Below are positions 52,430-61,762 of a stretch of 64,000 bases of DNA, in pieces. A program made the translations under genes and the position numbers. Origin of the DNA: Blastocatellia bacterium (GTDB lineage Bacteria > Acidobacteriota > Blastocatellia > Chloracidobacteriales > JADJPF01). Below the pieces are notes generated by a model that ran no database searches, was not told where the DNA came from, and saw only the letters and a program-made list of their open reading frames with translations. The DNA is taken from NCBI GenBank assembly GCA_025057015.1, contig JANWYG010000010.1, positions 280,506 to 344,505 of the forward strand, written 5' to 3'. Every line of letters begins with the position of its first letter. Within the stretch, counting starts at the first letter, position 1.

Positions 52430-53281
52430 ATGGCTAAGTACAGGGTAGTAATGGCGATGGCAGCAGTTGCACCTGTAGTCTGGGGTACGACTTATGTGGT
52501 GACTACAGAACTACTGCCGGCAGGTATACCGTTCCTTGTAGGCGCCTTACGAGCGCTGCCCGTGGGGTTAGTGCTGCTAGCTGTATTTCGTACTTGGCCT
52601 TCAGGCTGTTGGTGGTGGCGACTGGCTGTGCTCGGTGTTTTAAATATAGGCCTGGGGTTTGCTATGATATTCGTCTCTGCCTATAGATTACCTGGCGGTG
52701 TTGCAGCTACGCTCGGGGCATTTCAGCCTATTATTGCTGCCGGTATCAGTTGGATTTTGTTACAGCAGAAGCAGTCGAAGGAGTTTTTCGTTGCGGCTCT
52801 ACTGGGGATAGTTGGCGTAGGGATGCTGGTACTTAAATCGAGTGCGGTTTTGGATACTATAGGCGTAGCTGCTGCTATAGGTGCTACTGCAAGCATCGGC
52901 ATGGGCCTTACATTGATGAAACGCTGGGGTAGACCGATGCCGCTTATGGCTTTTACTGCTTGGCAACTGGTCTTTGGTGGACTAGTTCTGCTGTTTGCAG
53001 CACTGGTTTTGGAGCCACTACCTCAACACTTTACTCTCAAAAACTTTCTTGGGATATTTTATCTTGGTGCCATAGGTACTGGCCTGGCCTACAGTGTCTA
53101 TTTCCGGGGACTTGACAGCGCTTCACCTGCCGTTATCTCCACGCTAAACCTGCTAAGTCCGATTACTGCAGCCCTGATAGGCTATATCCTGCTAGGGCAA
53201 TCGATGACTTGGCTTCAACTGCTTGGTATGGTGCTCGTACTTGCTAGCGTCGGTTTTATACAGTCACGCAATACACAATAG
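52430..53281 (+). CDS. EamA/DMT-superfamily exporter
   Basis: The 283-residue protein has ten hydrophobic helices in two EamA repeats. The first begins APVVWGTTYVVTTELLPAGIP; the second includes LGAIGTGLAYSVYFRGLDSASPAVISTLNLLSPITAALIGYILLGQ, typical of the second repeat. Members export amino acids or other metabolites by proton exchange. The cargo is unknown. A short gap of 71 bases separates it from the EEP gene. Confidence 0.92.
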   Translation: MAKYRVVMAMAAVAPVVWGTTYVVTTELLPAGIPFLVGALRALPVGLVLLAVFRTWPSGCWWWRLAVLGVLNIGLGFAMIFVSAYRLPGGVAATLGAFQPIIAAGISWILLQQKQSKEFFVAALLGIVGVGMLVLKSSAVLDTIGVAAAIGATASIGMGLTLMKRWGRPMPLMAFTAWQLVFGGLVLLFAALVLEPLPQHFTLKNFLGIFYLGAIGTGLAYSVYFRGLDSASPAVISTLNLLSPITAALIGYILLGQSMTWLQLLGMVLVLASVGFIQSRNTQ

Positions 53282-53315
53282 CCTCTACTTTTAACTATTT
53301 CCTTACAATCTTTTG

Positions 53316-53334
53316 ATATGCAGTTTACGCATAT
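53316..53334. repeat. Short inverted repeat ATATGC/GCATAT
   Basis: Two six-base arms (53316-53321 and 53329-53334) flank a seven-base spacer in the AT-rich region upstream of the zinc-ribbon gene. It could be an operator but is weak on its own. Confidence 0.25.
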
Positions 53335-53417
53335 ATGGGATATTTATAAGTGTTGGTAATGAAAGGCATGATATATACTAAGTATCTGTTATATTGCTAC
53401 TTATGGTAATCATCTAT

Positions 53418-53453
53418 ATGTCGAATGTTATCATTTGACATGTATGATATAAT
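53418..53453. promoter_or_regulatory. Operator-like palindrome and -10 box upstream of the zinc-ribbon gene
   Basis: ATGTCGAATG (53418-53427) and CATTTGACAT (53432-53441) form a 10-4-10 inverted repeat with one mismatch. A perfect TATAAT follows at 53448-53453, 30 bases before the ATG at 53483. The palindrome covers the place of the -35 box, so a bound regulator would block transcription. The ArsR-type regulator coded at 53902-54243 is the nearest candidate, by position only. Confidence 0.5.
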
Positions 53454-53482
53454 TAAAAGTGACCAACGTTTAGGAGGGAGAA

Positions 53483-53893
53483 ATGAATTTATATGACGCT
53501 CAGTGTGCATCCTGTGGAACGCGCCTAGGAGCAAGTACTACTAATCTCTGTGCTACCTGTTTGTGGGATTCAAATGGGGTACACAAGGAGCGTAATAAGG
53601 ACTTTTTTCGCAACCTACGGAGGCTTGACAGAGTACTGTTTTCCATCAAGAAAGGTAGCAGGGTATGGAAAGAGCAGCTCTGCCGCGCGTGGGAATCTGG
53701 TAAGAAGGAGGGTTTCCCAATAGGGGAGGAGCGAGCTACGTCTACAGAAGCACTGGTAAGTGAGGGATATGAAGTGGTAGCTGAGGCAGACGGGCTTACT
53801 CTTGGTACTGACGGGATAAGTCTTATTGCAGTAAGAAGTGACTACGGCCCGTGGGCAGTCAATGTAACTAAGTGGACACTTGACAATATGTAA
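53483..53893 (+). CDS. Small zinc-ribbon protein, function unknown
   Basis: The 136-residue protein has a four-cysteine zinc ribbon at its N terminus (C8, C11, C23, C26). A basic helical segment follows (RNLRRLDRVLFSIKKGSRVWKEQLC) and then a small strand-rich end. I do not recognise a family. Translation should be strong because AGGAGGG lies just before the ATG. It is convergent with the ArsR-type gene, eight bases apart, and sits behind an operator-like palindrome, so it may be a metal- or stress-responsive protein. Confidence 0.75.
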   Translation: MNLYDAQCASCGTRLGASTTNLCATCLWDSNGVHKERNKDFFRNLRRLDRVLFSIKKGSRVWKEQLCRAWESGKKEGFPIGEERATSTEALVSEGYEVVAEADGLTLGTDGISLIAVRSDYGPWAVNVTKWTLDNM

Positions 53894-53901
53894 CTATCGG
53901 T

Positions 53902-54243
53902 CTACTCGTCGGCGTGGGCAAGAGCATTGGCTATCAGGTCACAGATGTGCTGATCGGAGAGTTTATAATAAATGTGCTTACCTTCGCGCCGACGTTGTAC
54001 TATCCCTAGAGTCCGCAGCAGTTTCAGCCGTTGTGAGACGGTAGATATTTCTTCCTTGAGGGACTCGGCAAGTTCGGTAACACACCATTCACGCCTTAGT
54101 AGCTTCTCTAAAAGTTTCAATCTAGAAGCATCACCTAATGCATAGAAAAGGTTTGCAGCCTTTTCAAACGTGGCATCGCTAATTGTCGATTCCTCGGTGT
54201 TGCGTTCATGCACGCATTCGCTTACTTCGATCTTATCGGTCAT
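53902..54243 (-). CDS. ArsR/SmtB-family zinc-sensor-type transcriptional repressor
   Basis: The protein has 113 residues from the ATG at 54243 (AAAGG upstream); the longer frame to 54336 runs inside the preceding gene. The winged-helix part is FYALGDASRLKLLEKLL, then ISTVSQRLKLLRTLGIV and REGKHIYYKL. The C terminus holds D97, H99, H110 and E113, with spacing 0-2-13-16, exactly that of the zinc-binding alpha-5 site of SmtB (D104, H106, H117, E120). A second possible site comes from C10/H12 near the N terminus with C54 and E57. This points to a zinc sensor that releases DNA when zinc is bound. It lies four bases after the outer-membrane protein gene, in one operon. Confidence 0.88.
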   Translation of the reverse strand: MTDKIEVSECVHERNTEESTISDATFEKAANLFYALGDASRLKLLEKLLRREWCVTELAESLKEEISTVSQRLKLLRTLGIVQRRREGKHIYYKLSDQHICDLIANALAHADE

Positions 54244-54247
54244 AACT

Positions 54248-56383
54248 TTACCTTTTGAAATATATAGTCGTTTTAAATTGTAGTTGATAGGACTGCTGTT
54301 GCAATCCTTTACCAGTGTTCTGGTTGTAGATAACATACAAGTCGCTGTTTGGTCTATATATATATCTCAACCGAAAGTTGAGGCTAGTCAAGCGAGCAGC
54401 GCTGTTGAGCTGCAAGAATGACGATATAAGTGTTTTGCGTGAGAGGTTAAAAGTCGTTCTTAATCCATACAGACTGGTCGAAAACTTTGCTTGTGGTAGC
54501 GTTACCAGATTGTACCGTTCGTCCATTGAGATGAGTATATGCTCATTTATTCGGTAGGTAAAGCCGACAGCTATTTCTCTACGGCTACCTGAATAGTATC
54601 CGCCGGATTCATACAGCCCTCTGAAGATAAAGGGCTTGCTTTGATTTGAGCTATATTCTAAGCGTGAGCGCTGGAAGGTATAACTTCCTACTGGTATGAC
54701 AACGTCTGGACGTAAGCGGAACGGGCGTAGCAGCACGTCTGTTACTTGAGAGAACGGTTGCCAAGAGACTGAAGAAGAGTTGTTGAAGTCCGCTGCTATG
54801 AAACAGGTTACGGTTCTGGTCGAAAGTTTATTATTCGAGCGCAGAGCGTAGTATTCTAGAAGGCCGCCGATTTCTATCTCGCGGATGGAGAACATCCTAG
54901 GTCGTAGACGGTAGGCTGTGAAAGTAAACAGTTGTTTTACGTCTTTTCTGAAAGTGAAGCCGAGTTCAGGATTGAAATTTCTGCCTATTTCTTCATAGAC
55001 TGCCGTCAGTGAGAAGTAATTATCTCGGTAATCGGATGAGATACGGCCTGTAAAACTGTCTGATTTGACGCCGGGCGTAGCTGTAGCTGCAAGAAAGCCG
55101 CTTATACGCCAGAACTTGCTTAAGTCGAGTTGAGTATCTATCCCGTAACCACGATTATATCTTCCACCTTGACGGTTGACGAATATGGCACCAACCGACG
55201 AACTTTTAAAGATATCTCGACGAACCCGTGCCACAGTGTAGTGCTGTTCGGGCAGAAGTCCTGCTATGCGCCGAGTTTGAACTTGTAGTATGCCGACATT
55301 GTATCTGCCTATCTTGCCAGTGAGTTTTACGCCGTAGTCTATAGGTAGTGGCCTGCCATCTTCAGTAAGCCCTATGCGACGACTGAAAAACATCTGGTTG
55401 ACCGCGATACGGCCAAAGTTAAAAAAGCCTATGTTTTCGAGAAAGAACTCTCTGCGTTCGGGGAAGAAAACGGAAAAACGCGTGAAGTTTACCACCTGGG
55501 TATCTACTTCTGCCTGTCCGAAATCAGGATTGATAGTTATTTCTGCCGTAAGTGAAGGTGTAAGCCCGATACGAGCTACTTCTATACCGGCGCCGACAAA
55601 CAAGCCCGATCTGATTTCTCCGCGACCATCTTGTACGTTTTGCCGCACGCCGCCAGCCACATACGGCTTGATGTCAAAAAGTCTTGGGCGTTTTATTTCA
55701 CTAAGGCCTGTAAGTTGACCAGCTTGCGAGATTCTAAGCAAGCCGAGCGTACGTTTCCAGCTTGCCGCAAGCACCTCTTCGTTCTTTCGTCGAATCGTCC
55801 GTGAGACGTTAAAGCCCCAGCTATCTAATCCTTCAGCGTACCTGAGTGTAGTAAGTGGTACTGCTATTTCTACGCTATATCCTTTATCGTTTCTATGAGC
55901 TTCGGAAAACCACAGTCCATCCCAAGAGACGTTGCTTTGTCGTCCATCGTCAGTGATGAGTTGGTCGCATTGCGTGCCTAAGGGATTGACAGTGAACAGA
56001 AAGGCATTTCGGCGGTCACCATATGTGTCAAGTAATATGTCTATCTTGTCATCATTGCCGAAGTTTGAGTCACGGCTAAGTTCACGGGCGTTTAGCTTGT
56101 GAGGTTCACTGTCATATGCATGAACGCCAATGTAGATGTATTTTGTGTCATAGACGACGCTTACTTCGGTCTTTTCGCTTGCTGGATTACCTTCAACTGG
56201 TTCGCGTTGATAGAAGGTTTCCAAACGCTCTGCTGTTGACCAGATAGGTTCGTCGAGCTTGCCGTCTATCTTTATAGCTTCGTCTATACGTCTAGCTCGT
56301 AGTGTAAAGCTGCTCGCAGCTTCGATCTGAGCCTGTACTTGAGGTATAAAGTAAAGTAGCAGTAGAAAGAGGGTCGGCCTCAT
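54248..56383 (-). CDS. CBM9-like / DUF5916 outer-membrane protein
   Basis: The 711-residue protein has a signal peptide (MRPTLFLLLLYFIPQVQAQ). Residues 30-230 form a CBM9-like sandwich (IDGKLDEPIWSTAERLETFYQ, SVVYDTKYIYIGVHAYDSEP, GYSVEIAVPLTTLRY). The rest is DUF5916, an outer-membrane barrel domain common in Bacteroidota and Acidobacteriota (FFPERREFFLENIGFFNFG is its most typical segment). Its function is not known; binding or import of a glycan or metal complex has been suggested for such architectures. Being coupled to a zinc-sensor-type repressor hints at metal-dependent expression, but the repressor is downstream, so the control site must lie elsewhere. Confidence 0.9.
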   Translation of the reverse strand: MRPTLFLLLLYFIPQVQAQIEAASSFTLRARRIDEAIKIDGKLDEPIWSTAERLETFYQREPVEGNPASEKTEVSVVYDTKYIYIGVHAYDSEPHKLNARELSRDSNFGNDDKIDILLDTYGDRRNAFLFTVNPLGTQCDQLITDDGRQSNVSWDGLWFSEAHRNDKGYSVEIAVPLTTLRYAEGLDSWGFNVSRTIRRKNEEVLAASWKRTLGLLRISQAGQLTGLSEIKRPRLFDIKPYVAGGVRQNVQDGRGEIRSGLFVGAGIEVARIGLTPSLTAEITINPDFGQAEVDTQVVNFTRFSVFFPERREFFLENIGFFNFGRIAVNQMFFSRRIGLTEDGRPLPIDYGVKLTGKIGRYNVGILQVQTRRIAGLLPEQHYTVARVRRDIFKSSSVGAIFVNRQGGRYNRGYGIDTQLDLSKFWRISGFLAATATPGVKSDSFTGRISSDYRDNYFSLTAVYEEIGRNFNPELGFTFRKDVKQLFTFTAYRLRPRMFSIREIEIGGLLEYYALRSNNKLSTRTVTCFIAADFNNSSSVSWQPFSQVTDVLLRPFRLRPDVVIPVGSYTFQRSRLEYSSNQSKPFIFRGLYESGGYYSGSRREIAVGFTYRINEHILISMDERYNLVTLPQAKFSTSLYGLRTTFNLSRKTLISSFLQLNSAARLTSLNFRLRYIYRPNSDLYVIYNQNTGKGLQQQSYQLQFKTTIYFKR

Positions 56384-56389
56384 GTATCC

Positions 56390-58024
56390 TTATGTCTTAA
56401 CGTTTGGGTGACGACGCGAGCAATACTTTTCAAGTTCTATCAGCTCAACCGTGGCTTCTGCCATTGGCGAAAGTATCTCGTCTATGTTGCTGTCATAGTT
56501 GCTGCTATAACTTTCTAGGTACATTCGTAAGGTGGTGCCTGCGGTGCCTGTACCGGAAAGTCTCAGGATAATGCGTGAACCGCTTTCAAGGATAAGCCGA
56601 ATACCTTGGCCTTTGGAAACGCTTCCATCTACGGGATCGGTATATGAAAACTCGTCCGCAAGTATGATCTTACGATCGGCGATGACTCGTCCGGCGAGAT
56701 CGGCAAGTTTTGTCCTTAGTGAAGAAAACATCTCTGAGGCCGCGTTTTGATCTAAGTCGTCAAAGTCGTGTCGCTGATAATAGCTTCTGCCGAAGCGTTG
56801 CCAGTGTAAGCGAACTATTTCGGCCACAGATCGACCTGTATGTGCGAGTATAGAAAGCCAGCAAAGGACCGCCCAGAGGCCATCTTTTTCTCTTATGTGA
56901 TCTGAACCGGTACCGAAGCTTTCCTCGCCGCAGATGGTACATAATCCTGCGTCCATCAGGTTGCCAAAGAACTTCCAACCCGTAGGTGTTTCGTAGAGCG
57001 GTATGCCGAGCGATGCTGCTACCCTATCTGCTGCTGTACTGGTAGGCATGGAACGGGCTATACCTCTAAGCCCATTTGCATAGCCTCTGATTGCATCTTT
57101 GGCGTGCTCAGCGATGATAGCTAGCGAATCGCCTGGTGTGACGAAGAAGCTTTTACCGAGTATGAGGTTTCGGTCGCCGTCTCCGTCGCTTGCTGCGCCG
57201 AAGTCGGGAGCGTCTTTGGCGTATAGCCTGTTTACAAGTTCGGCAGCGTAGACCAGGTTGGGATCGGGATGTATGCCACCGAAGTCTTCTAGCGGTGTGC
57301 CGTTTATTACTGTGTCTGGAGGAGCGCCAAGCAGTTCGACGAAAATTCGTTTAGCATAAGGTCCGGTTACCGCATTCATTGCGTCGAAGAGCATACGAAA
57401 ACCACTTTCGAACAAGCGGCGTAGTTTCTCAAAGTCGAATATCTGTTCTACAGTGGCAACATAGTCCTCGAGCGGATCTATTACTTCGACTGTTGTATCG
57501 CCTATGCGGATACTGCCTATGTGGTCTATATCTATATCGGGGTGATCTATGCTGAAGTAAGTGTCTATCTGCTGTGTCTTTTGATAGATAAGTTCGGTAA
57601 GTGTTTCGGTAGCTGGGCCGCCGTTAGAAGAGTTGTATTTGATGCCGAAGTCTTCATCTATGCCGCCGGGGTTGTGGCTTGCCGAGAGTATGAGTCCGCC
57701 GTAGATATTGCGGCGGCGGATGACGGCGGACATAGCTGGTGTAGACATTATCCCGCCTTGTCCTATCAGGAGCTTGCCAAGACCGTTACCGGCTGCAATA
57801 CGAACTATCTTTTGTATAGCTTGACGGTTGTAGTAGCGTCCGTCGCCACCTATTGCTAGTGTCTTATGCGAGAATCCGTTACCGTCGTCTATAGCGTTGA
57901 AGATCGATTGGACGAAGTTTTCCAGGTAATGCTGTTGCATAAAGGTGCGGGTTTTTTTTCTTAGGCCCGATGTGCCTGGTTTTTGCCCAACTATCGGAGT
58001 GGTTTTTACTGCTAACCTCTGCAT
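56390..58024 (-). CDS. pgm: Phosphoglucomutase (alpha-D-glucose-specific type)
   Basis: The 544-residue enzyme interconverts glucose 1-phosphate and glucose 6-phosphate. The opening GQKPGTSGLRKK binds the substrate phosphate region, LILSASHNPGGID carries the phosphoserine, ASDGDGDRNLIL is the metal loop, and the substrate-binding GEESFGTGSDHIREKDGLWAVL and a C-terminal RLSGTGTAGTTLRMYLE complete the four domains. The sequence is nearest to the eukaryotic-type PGM (PGM1-like) rather than the phosphomannomutase group. It could supply glucose 1-phosphate for RmlA at 62459. GGAGAG precedes the ATG. Confidence 0.94.
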   Translation of the reverse strand: MQRLAVKTTPIVGQKPGTSGLRKKTRTFMQQHYLENFVQSIFNAIDDGNGFSHKTLAIGGDGRYYNRQAIQKIVRIAAGNGLGKLLIGQGGIMSTPAMSAVIRRRNIYGGLILSASHNPGGIDEDFGIKYNSSNGGPATETLTELIYQKTQQIDTYFSIDHPDIDIDHIGSIRIGDTTVEVIDPLEDYVATVEQIFDFEKLRRLFESGFRMLFDAMNAVTGPYAKRIFVELLGAPPDTVINGTPLEDFGGIHPDPNLVYAAELVNRLYAKDAPDFGAASDGDGDRNLILGKSFFVTPGDSLAIIAEHAKDAIRGYANGLRGIARSMPTSTAADRVAASLGIPLYETPTGWKFFGNLMDAGLCTICGEESFGTGSDHIREKDGLWAVLCWLSILAHTGRSVAEIVRLHWQRFGRSYYQRHDFDDLDQNAASEMFSSLRTKLADLAGRVIADRKIILADEFSYTDPVDGSVSKGQGIRLILESGSRIILRLSGTGTAGTTLRMYLESYSSNYDSNIDEILSPMAEATVELIELEKYCSRRHPNVKT

Positions 58025-58152
58025 AGGTCTCTCCTCTCTTGGACAGTATGTCGTAAGATTATATTCTACAAGCTAACGGAAACCCTAGATTTCGTTGCTT
58101 CTACTAGGTCGATAGAATGCAGTCTGTTAGACTCGACTGAAGGAGATTTGTT

Positions 58153-58614
58153 ATGCCAAACGTAGGTGACAAGGCACCAGATTTTACTTTACAAGGTAAT
58201 GATGGGAAAACTTATAGTTTGAGTCAGTATAGGGGCAGCAAGAACGTCGTTTTAGTGTTCTATCCTGGCGACGATACGCCTACTTGCACTAAACAACTGT
58301 GTGATTATCGCGATGGCTGGAGCAGTTTCAAGAAAGTCGATGCTGTAATCCTTGGGGTTAGTACTAACGATATGCGTTCTCACAGAGAGTTTGCGGAAAA
58401 GTATGACTTTCCATTTCCGTTACTGGAAGATCCAGACTACAAGTTGTGTAAAGACTATGGTGTACTGATGCTTGGTGGGCTGCTCAAGGTAGCTAACCGG
58501 GCTGTGTTTATAATCGACAAAGAGGGCATAATACGGTATAAGCACGTGGAAACACTGCCGTTTTTGCGAAGAACAAAAGAGGAGCTACTTGAAGAGTTGA
58601 AGCGGCTGAATTAG
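58153..58614 (+). CDS. bcp: Thioredoxin-dependent peroxiredoxin (Bcp/PrxQ type)
   Basis: The 153-residue protein reduces peroxides. The peroxidatic cysteine is C45 in [17 protein letters not shown], and C50, five residues later, is the resolving cysteine typical of PrxQ. The Thr and Arg of the active site are also kept, and [13 protein letters not shown] follows as in Bcp. A GGAG site precedes the ATG. It is convergent with the fused methyltransferase/reductase gene, overlapping by four bases. Confidence 0.93.
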   Translation: MPNVGDKAPDFTLQGNDGKTYSLSQYRGSKNVVLVFYPGDDTPTCTKQLCDYRDGWSSFKKVDAVILGVSTNDMRSHREFAEKYDFPFPLLEDPDYKLCKDYGVLMLGGLLKVANRAVFIIDKEGIIRYKHVETLPFLRRTKEELLEELKRLN

Positions 58615-60434
58615 GCAGGTTGTGCCCGGCTGCAAAGCCCTTCGAGAAGTTTCTTAGCTGCATTATAGTTATCGGCACAAACGAGATGTATGCCGGCGAA
58701 TCGCTGTTTGATGTACTGAATAAGCTCTGAACAGATGGCTATACCTTCTTGTTGCGGGTTACCGGCTTCTGCGAGCCGGTTGCGCACCTGTAGCGGGATA
58801 GACATGCCTGGCACTTCGTTGTGTAGAAATTCTGCATGCTTACTGTCTTTGATTGGCAGTAGTCCTATTAGTATGGGTATGTCTATATCCTTTGTCTTTT
58901 CTGCAAAAGCTTCAAGCAGTTCCATATCGAATACTGGAGGCGTCTGGGCGAAATCTGCTCCGGCATCTACCTTTTGTCTGAGTTTATTTAGCTCTAGTTC
59001 CAGGTTTGGTGCAGTTGGATTTACTGATACGCCTATGCGGAAGTTTGTAGGAACAGAGATGTTCATACCGGTTAATGTAAATCCTTTGTTGAGGCCGTCG
59101 AGAATCTTTACTAATCCTGTGGAATTTACATCGAATACGGATGTAGCGGCGGGTAGCTCACCTACGGCTGAAGGATCGCCGGTGAGCGCTACGATTGTCT
59201 GTATACCAAGTGCGGCGGCACCCATAAGCTCTGACTGTATGGCTAAGAGGTTGCGGTCACGGCAAGTAAAGTGCAGGATAACTTCCGTGTTGGTAGCTGC
59301 TTGGAGTAAATAGGCGAACGTAATCGAAGACATTCTGACTCGAGCCAAGCGGTTATCGGTCACTTGTATTGCGTCTACACCGAGGTCGATTAATTTCTGG
59401 GCTTGCTCTATAAGTGGTTGATAGTCAAGTCCTGCCGGTGGATCGATTTCTGCTGTCATGACAAACGTGTTGCCGAGCTTTTCTCTGAAGGTGCTGCGTA
59501 TTTGTTTTCCTGGCTGGGGCAAGGTAGCTGAAACATAGTGTCTACGGGGTTGTTTGCCTGAAACGGCTGTTGCCATAGCCTTGATATGCTCAGGACCAAG
59601 GCCGCAGCATCCGCCTATTATAACCGCTCCGGCTTCGGCGAACTTCCTGGCGTACTCTGCAGCATATTCTGGGGAAGTGCGGTAGACTTCGCGTCCGTCT
59701 ATGTGTTGTGGCAGTCCGGCATTGGGTTTTACAGCTATGCGTAGTTTCGATTCGCGTAAGAAATCTGCCATCTGGTTGTACATGTGGCTTAGGCCTATTC
59801 CGCAGTGTGCTCCTACGATATCTGCGTCGGCTGCGGCGAGCGCTTCTAGCGACCGGCGTAATTCGTCTCCGAACTTTGATAGTCCATCTTGTAAAAACGT
59901 CATCTGTGCCCAGATAGGGCGTGAATCGAGGTTACGTGCGGCACGGACGGCTTCGAGAGTTTCAAGCAGGCTGGGATGGTTTTCTATAACCAACAGATCT
60001 ACGCCTGCGCCATACAGCAACTCTATTTGCTCTTGATAGAGTTGGCCGAGTTCAGTCAGGGTCAAATTTCCGTAGGGTTTGACTAATGCTCCAAGAGGGC
60101 CTACGGCTCCAGCTATGAAGATACCCTTCTTGCCAGAGCGTTTTACTGCCTCGCGAGCTAACCGCACGCCGGTTATGTTTAGTTCGCGGAAACTGCCTTC
60201 GAGATTGTGTCTTGCTAGTTGTAATCGATTTGCATAGGCCGTGTTGGTTTCTATTATGCGTGCTCCGGCGGCTATATATGCCAAATGCAGGGCTATGACG
60301 TTTTCTGGCTTAGTAATGTTCTGTGCTATGAACTCTGCTGGACGTAATCCTTGTTCTTGCCAGATAGAGGTTTTGGCTCCTTCAGCTATCAATATTTCTC
60401 GATCTAATACAGACAAAAGATCCAGTTCTCGCAT
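58611..60434 (-). CDS. Bifunctional homocysteine S-methyltransferase / methylenetetrahydrofolate reductase
   Basis: The 607-residue protein fuses two steps of methionine synthesis. The N-terminal half (about 1-290) is a zinc-dependent homocysteine methyltransferase with [11 protein letters not shown], a Cys in VGAHCGIG and the paired zinc cysteines in [11 protein letters not shown]. The C-terminal half (about 315-600) is a TIM-barrel MTHF reductase with [24 protein letters not shown] and FAQTPPVF. This fusion occurs in Bacillus YitJ and other bacteria. AGGGG precedes the ATG. Confidence 0.93.
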   Translation of the reverse strand: MRELDLLSVLDREILIAEGAKTSIWQEQGLRPAEFIAQNITKPENVIALHLAYIAAGARIIETNTAYANRLQLARHNLEGSFRELNITGVRLAREAVKRSGKKGIFIAGAVGPLGALVKPYGNLTLTELGQLYQEQIELLYGAGVDLLVIENHPSLLETLEAVRAARNLDSRPIWAQMTFLQDGLSKFGDELRRSLEALAAADADIVGAHCGIGLSHMYNQMADFLRESKLRIAVKPNAGLPQHIDGREVYRTSPEYAAEYARKFAEAGAVIIGGCCGLGPEHIKAMATAVSGKQPRRHYVSATLPQPGKQIRSTFREKLGNTFVMTAEIDPPAGLDYQPLIEQAQKLIDLGVDAIQVTDNRLARVRMSSITFAYLLQAATNTEVILHFTCRDRNLLAIQSELMGAAALGIQTIVALTGDPSAVGELPAATSVFDVNSTGLVKILDGLNKGFTLTGMNISVPTNFRIGVSVNPTAPNLELELNKLRQKVDAGADFAQTPPVFDMELLEAFAEKTKDIDIPILIGLLPIKDSKHAEFLHNEVPGMSIPLQVRNRLAEAGNPQQEGIAICSELIQYIKQRFAGIHLVCADNYNAAKKLLEGLCSRAQPA

Positions 60435-60458
60435 TTTTTACCCCTAAGTACACCCTTC

Positions 60459-60968
60459 CTAGTAAGCTGGTCGTATCGACCCGCGGTGACAAGTAAAGCA
60501 GGTGACTAGTCCTTGGGTAGGATATTTTTTATTTATTTCCTGTACCATTTGGATCATCTGCCGTGCTTTTGCCTTTTCTGGCTTGTCGTCTAAGTGGGGC
60601 TCATCTACAGAGACATGGCAATAGACGCAGTGGACGCCTAGTGCTTCGGTGAAACTGGTCATGATTAATCGTAGTTGCCCTGCCGGAACACCTTTGAGTA
60701 CCTGAATGTTCTTGTAGACTTGCTCCATTGGTTTCGGATTGGAGTTTGCCAGAGTCTTAGCTCTGTCGCTGTCTTCTGTAGCCCCTAGGGCGACGAGCTG
60801 GCCAGCTTTACTCTTTTCGGGACGCTCGAGCTTTTCTTCTGCTGAGCCAGGTGGGATAGATTGTTGGGCCGATTTGGCTTTTTGGTACTGAGCATTAGCT
60901 ATGAAGAAACTGATCACTAGTCCTATGGTGAAGCCTGCTATAAAAAACGCTGTGTTTCTTGCTATCAT
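60459..60968 (-). CDS. Membrane-anchored c-type cytochrome (reaction-centre cytochrome-like), two heme motifs
   Basis: The 169-residue protein has an N-terminal membrane helix (MIARNTAFFIAGFTIGLVISFFIA) and no clear cleavage site. Two CXXCH heme sites follow, CVYCH and CFTCH. The segment KNIQVLKGVPAGQLRLIMTSFTEALGVHCVYCH is typical of small cytochromes related to the photosynthetic reaction-centre cytochrome c subunit, which are abundant in Acidobacteriota that do not photosynthesise. It is probably a periplasmic electron carrier fixed to the inner membrane. It lies 24 bases upstream of the fused methyltransferase gene on the same strand. Confidence 0.88.
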   Translation of the reverse strand: MIARNTAFFIAGFTIGLVISFFIANAQYQKAKSAQQSIPPGSAEEKLERPEKSKAGQLVALGATEDSDRAKTLANSNPKPMEQVYKNIQVLKGVPAGQLRLIMTSFTEALGVHCVYCHVSVDEPHLDDKPEKAKARQMIQMVQEINKKYPTQGLVTCFTCHRGSIRPAY

Positions 60969-61294
60969 TGTACGTCTTTAGCCTTTGCTATGCGTGTTTT
61001 GGTTTCGGATACTGTTAGAGAGCGAGCGATATTGCAAGCAAGGGTAATTTAAGGCTTATTATCACTATACTGTAAGAGGTGGTTTCCGAGGAATAGCCTG
61101 CATGCAGTTTTGGCTGGCCATCTGTAGCTATTTACGTATGGTGCTTCTGTGGTTTCTGGTTTCAGTGTGGTTTGACACATCATAATTCGTGATCCGAAGT
61201 CACAAGAAATTTGCCTGTCTGAAGTTCAGGCGTAGCTTTGTAATATGTAGTTATGGTACATTCTGATACCTGAGGTTATAAAGAGGCGTTATTG
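60969..61294. other. 326-base intergenic region without a recognisable gene
   Basis: This gap separates the minus-strand cytochrome gene from a plus-strand gene. It holds a short perfect palindrome, CTGAAGTTCAG (61219-61229), flanked by GCCTG and GC. No convincing -35/-10 pair, terminator or structured RNA is evident to me. Confidence 0.5.
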
Positions 61295-61708
61295 ATGCGG
61301 CTTATATTGCTAGACGTGCAGTTGAAGCCAGTGGACGATGGCAAAGACTCTCCCAAAGAGGCGTATGTAGTGCTAAGTCTAAAGGGGCAGCGTATAGTTG
61401 GTCATCATGTTCAGACTAACCAAGAAGATGAGTTGGCGGTAATTGCAAGCGCTACACTACGTGCCGTGCAGAATGCTTTGCCGGTGCCAGTCAAACTGAG
61501 CTTGCGTAACGCAATCAAGCTTACACCGCAGTTTCTTGATTCTCCGCTGCTCGTAGTCATAGCGGAGTTGCACTATGGCAAGAGCCGGTTTGAGCTGACC
61601 GGTGCTTGTCAATGTGACGAATCTGCTATGAGGCGCGGAATTGCTCAGGCTGCCCTTGATGCTACGAACCGCTTAGTTAGCTTTATCTTTTCTGAGCAGC
61701 ACAGATAA
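61295..61708 (+). CDS. Hypothetical protein (137 residues)
   Basis: I start at the ATG at 61295 rather than the TTG three bases earlier. The protein is soluble, mixed alpha/beta, with a strand (AYVVLSLKGQRIVGHHVQ), a helix (AVIASATLRAVQNAL) and a further hairpin ending in a long helix (MRRGIAQAALDATNRLVSFIF). I recognise no family. It is followed after 54 bases by an exported acidic-tailed protein on the same strand. Confidence 0.65.
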   Translation: MRLILLDVQLKPVDDGKDSPKEAYVVLSLKGQRIVGHHVQTNQEDELAVIASATLRAVQNALPVPVKLSLRNAIKLTPQFLDSPLLVVIAELHYGKSRFELTGACQCDESAMRRGIAQAALDATNRLVSFIFSEQHR

Positions 61709-61762
61709 TCTCTACTTGGATCTCGTCTCCTCTTGATATACTCAACGTTTAAGGAGGAGAGT

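Noticed and set aside
53435-53453. TTGACA/TATAAT promoter pair before the zinc-ribbon gene
   Set aside because: Only seven bases separate the two boxes; the normal spacing is 16-18. The TTGACA belongs to the palindrome.
58040-58065. TTGGAC/TATTCT promoter for the peroxiredoxin
   Set aside because: The spacing of 17 is right but the boxes match the consensus at only three and four positions, so it was not listed.
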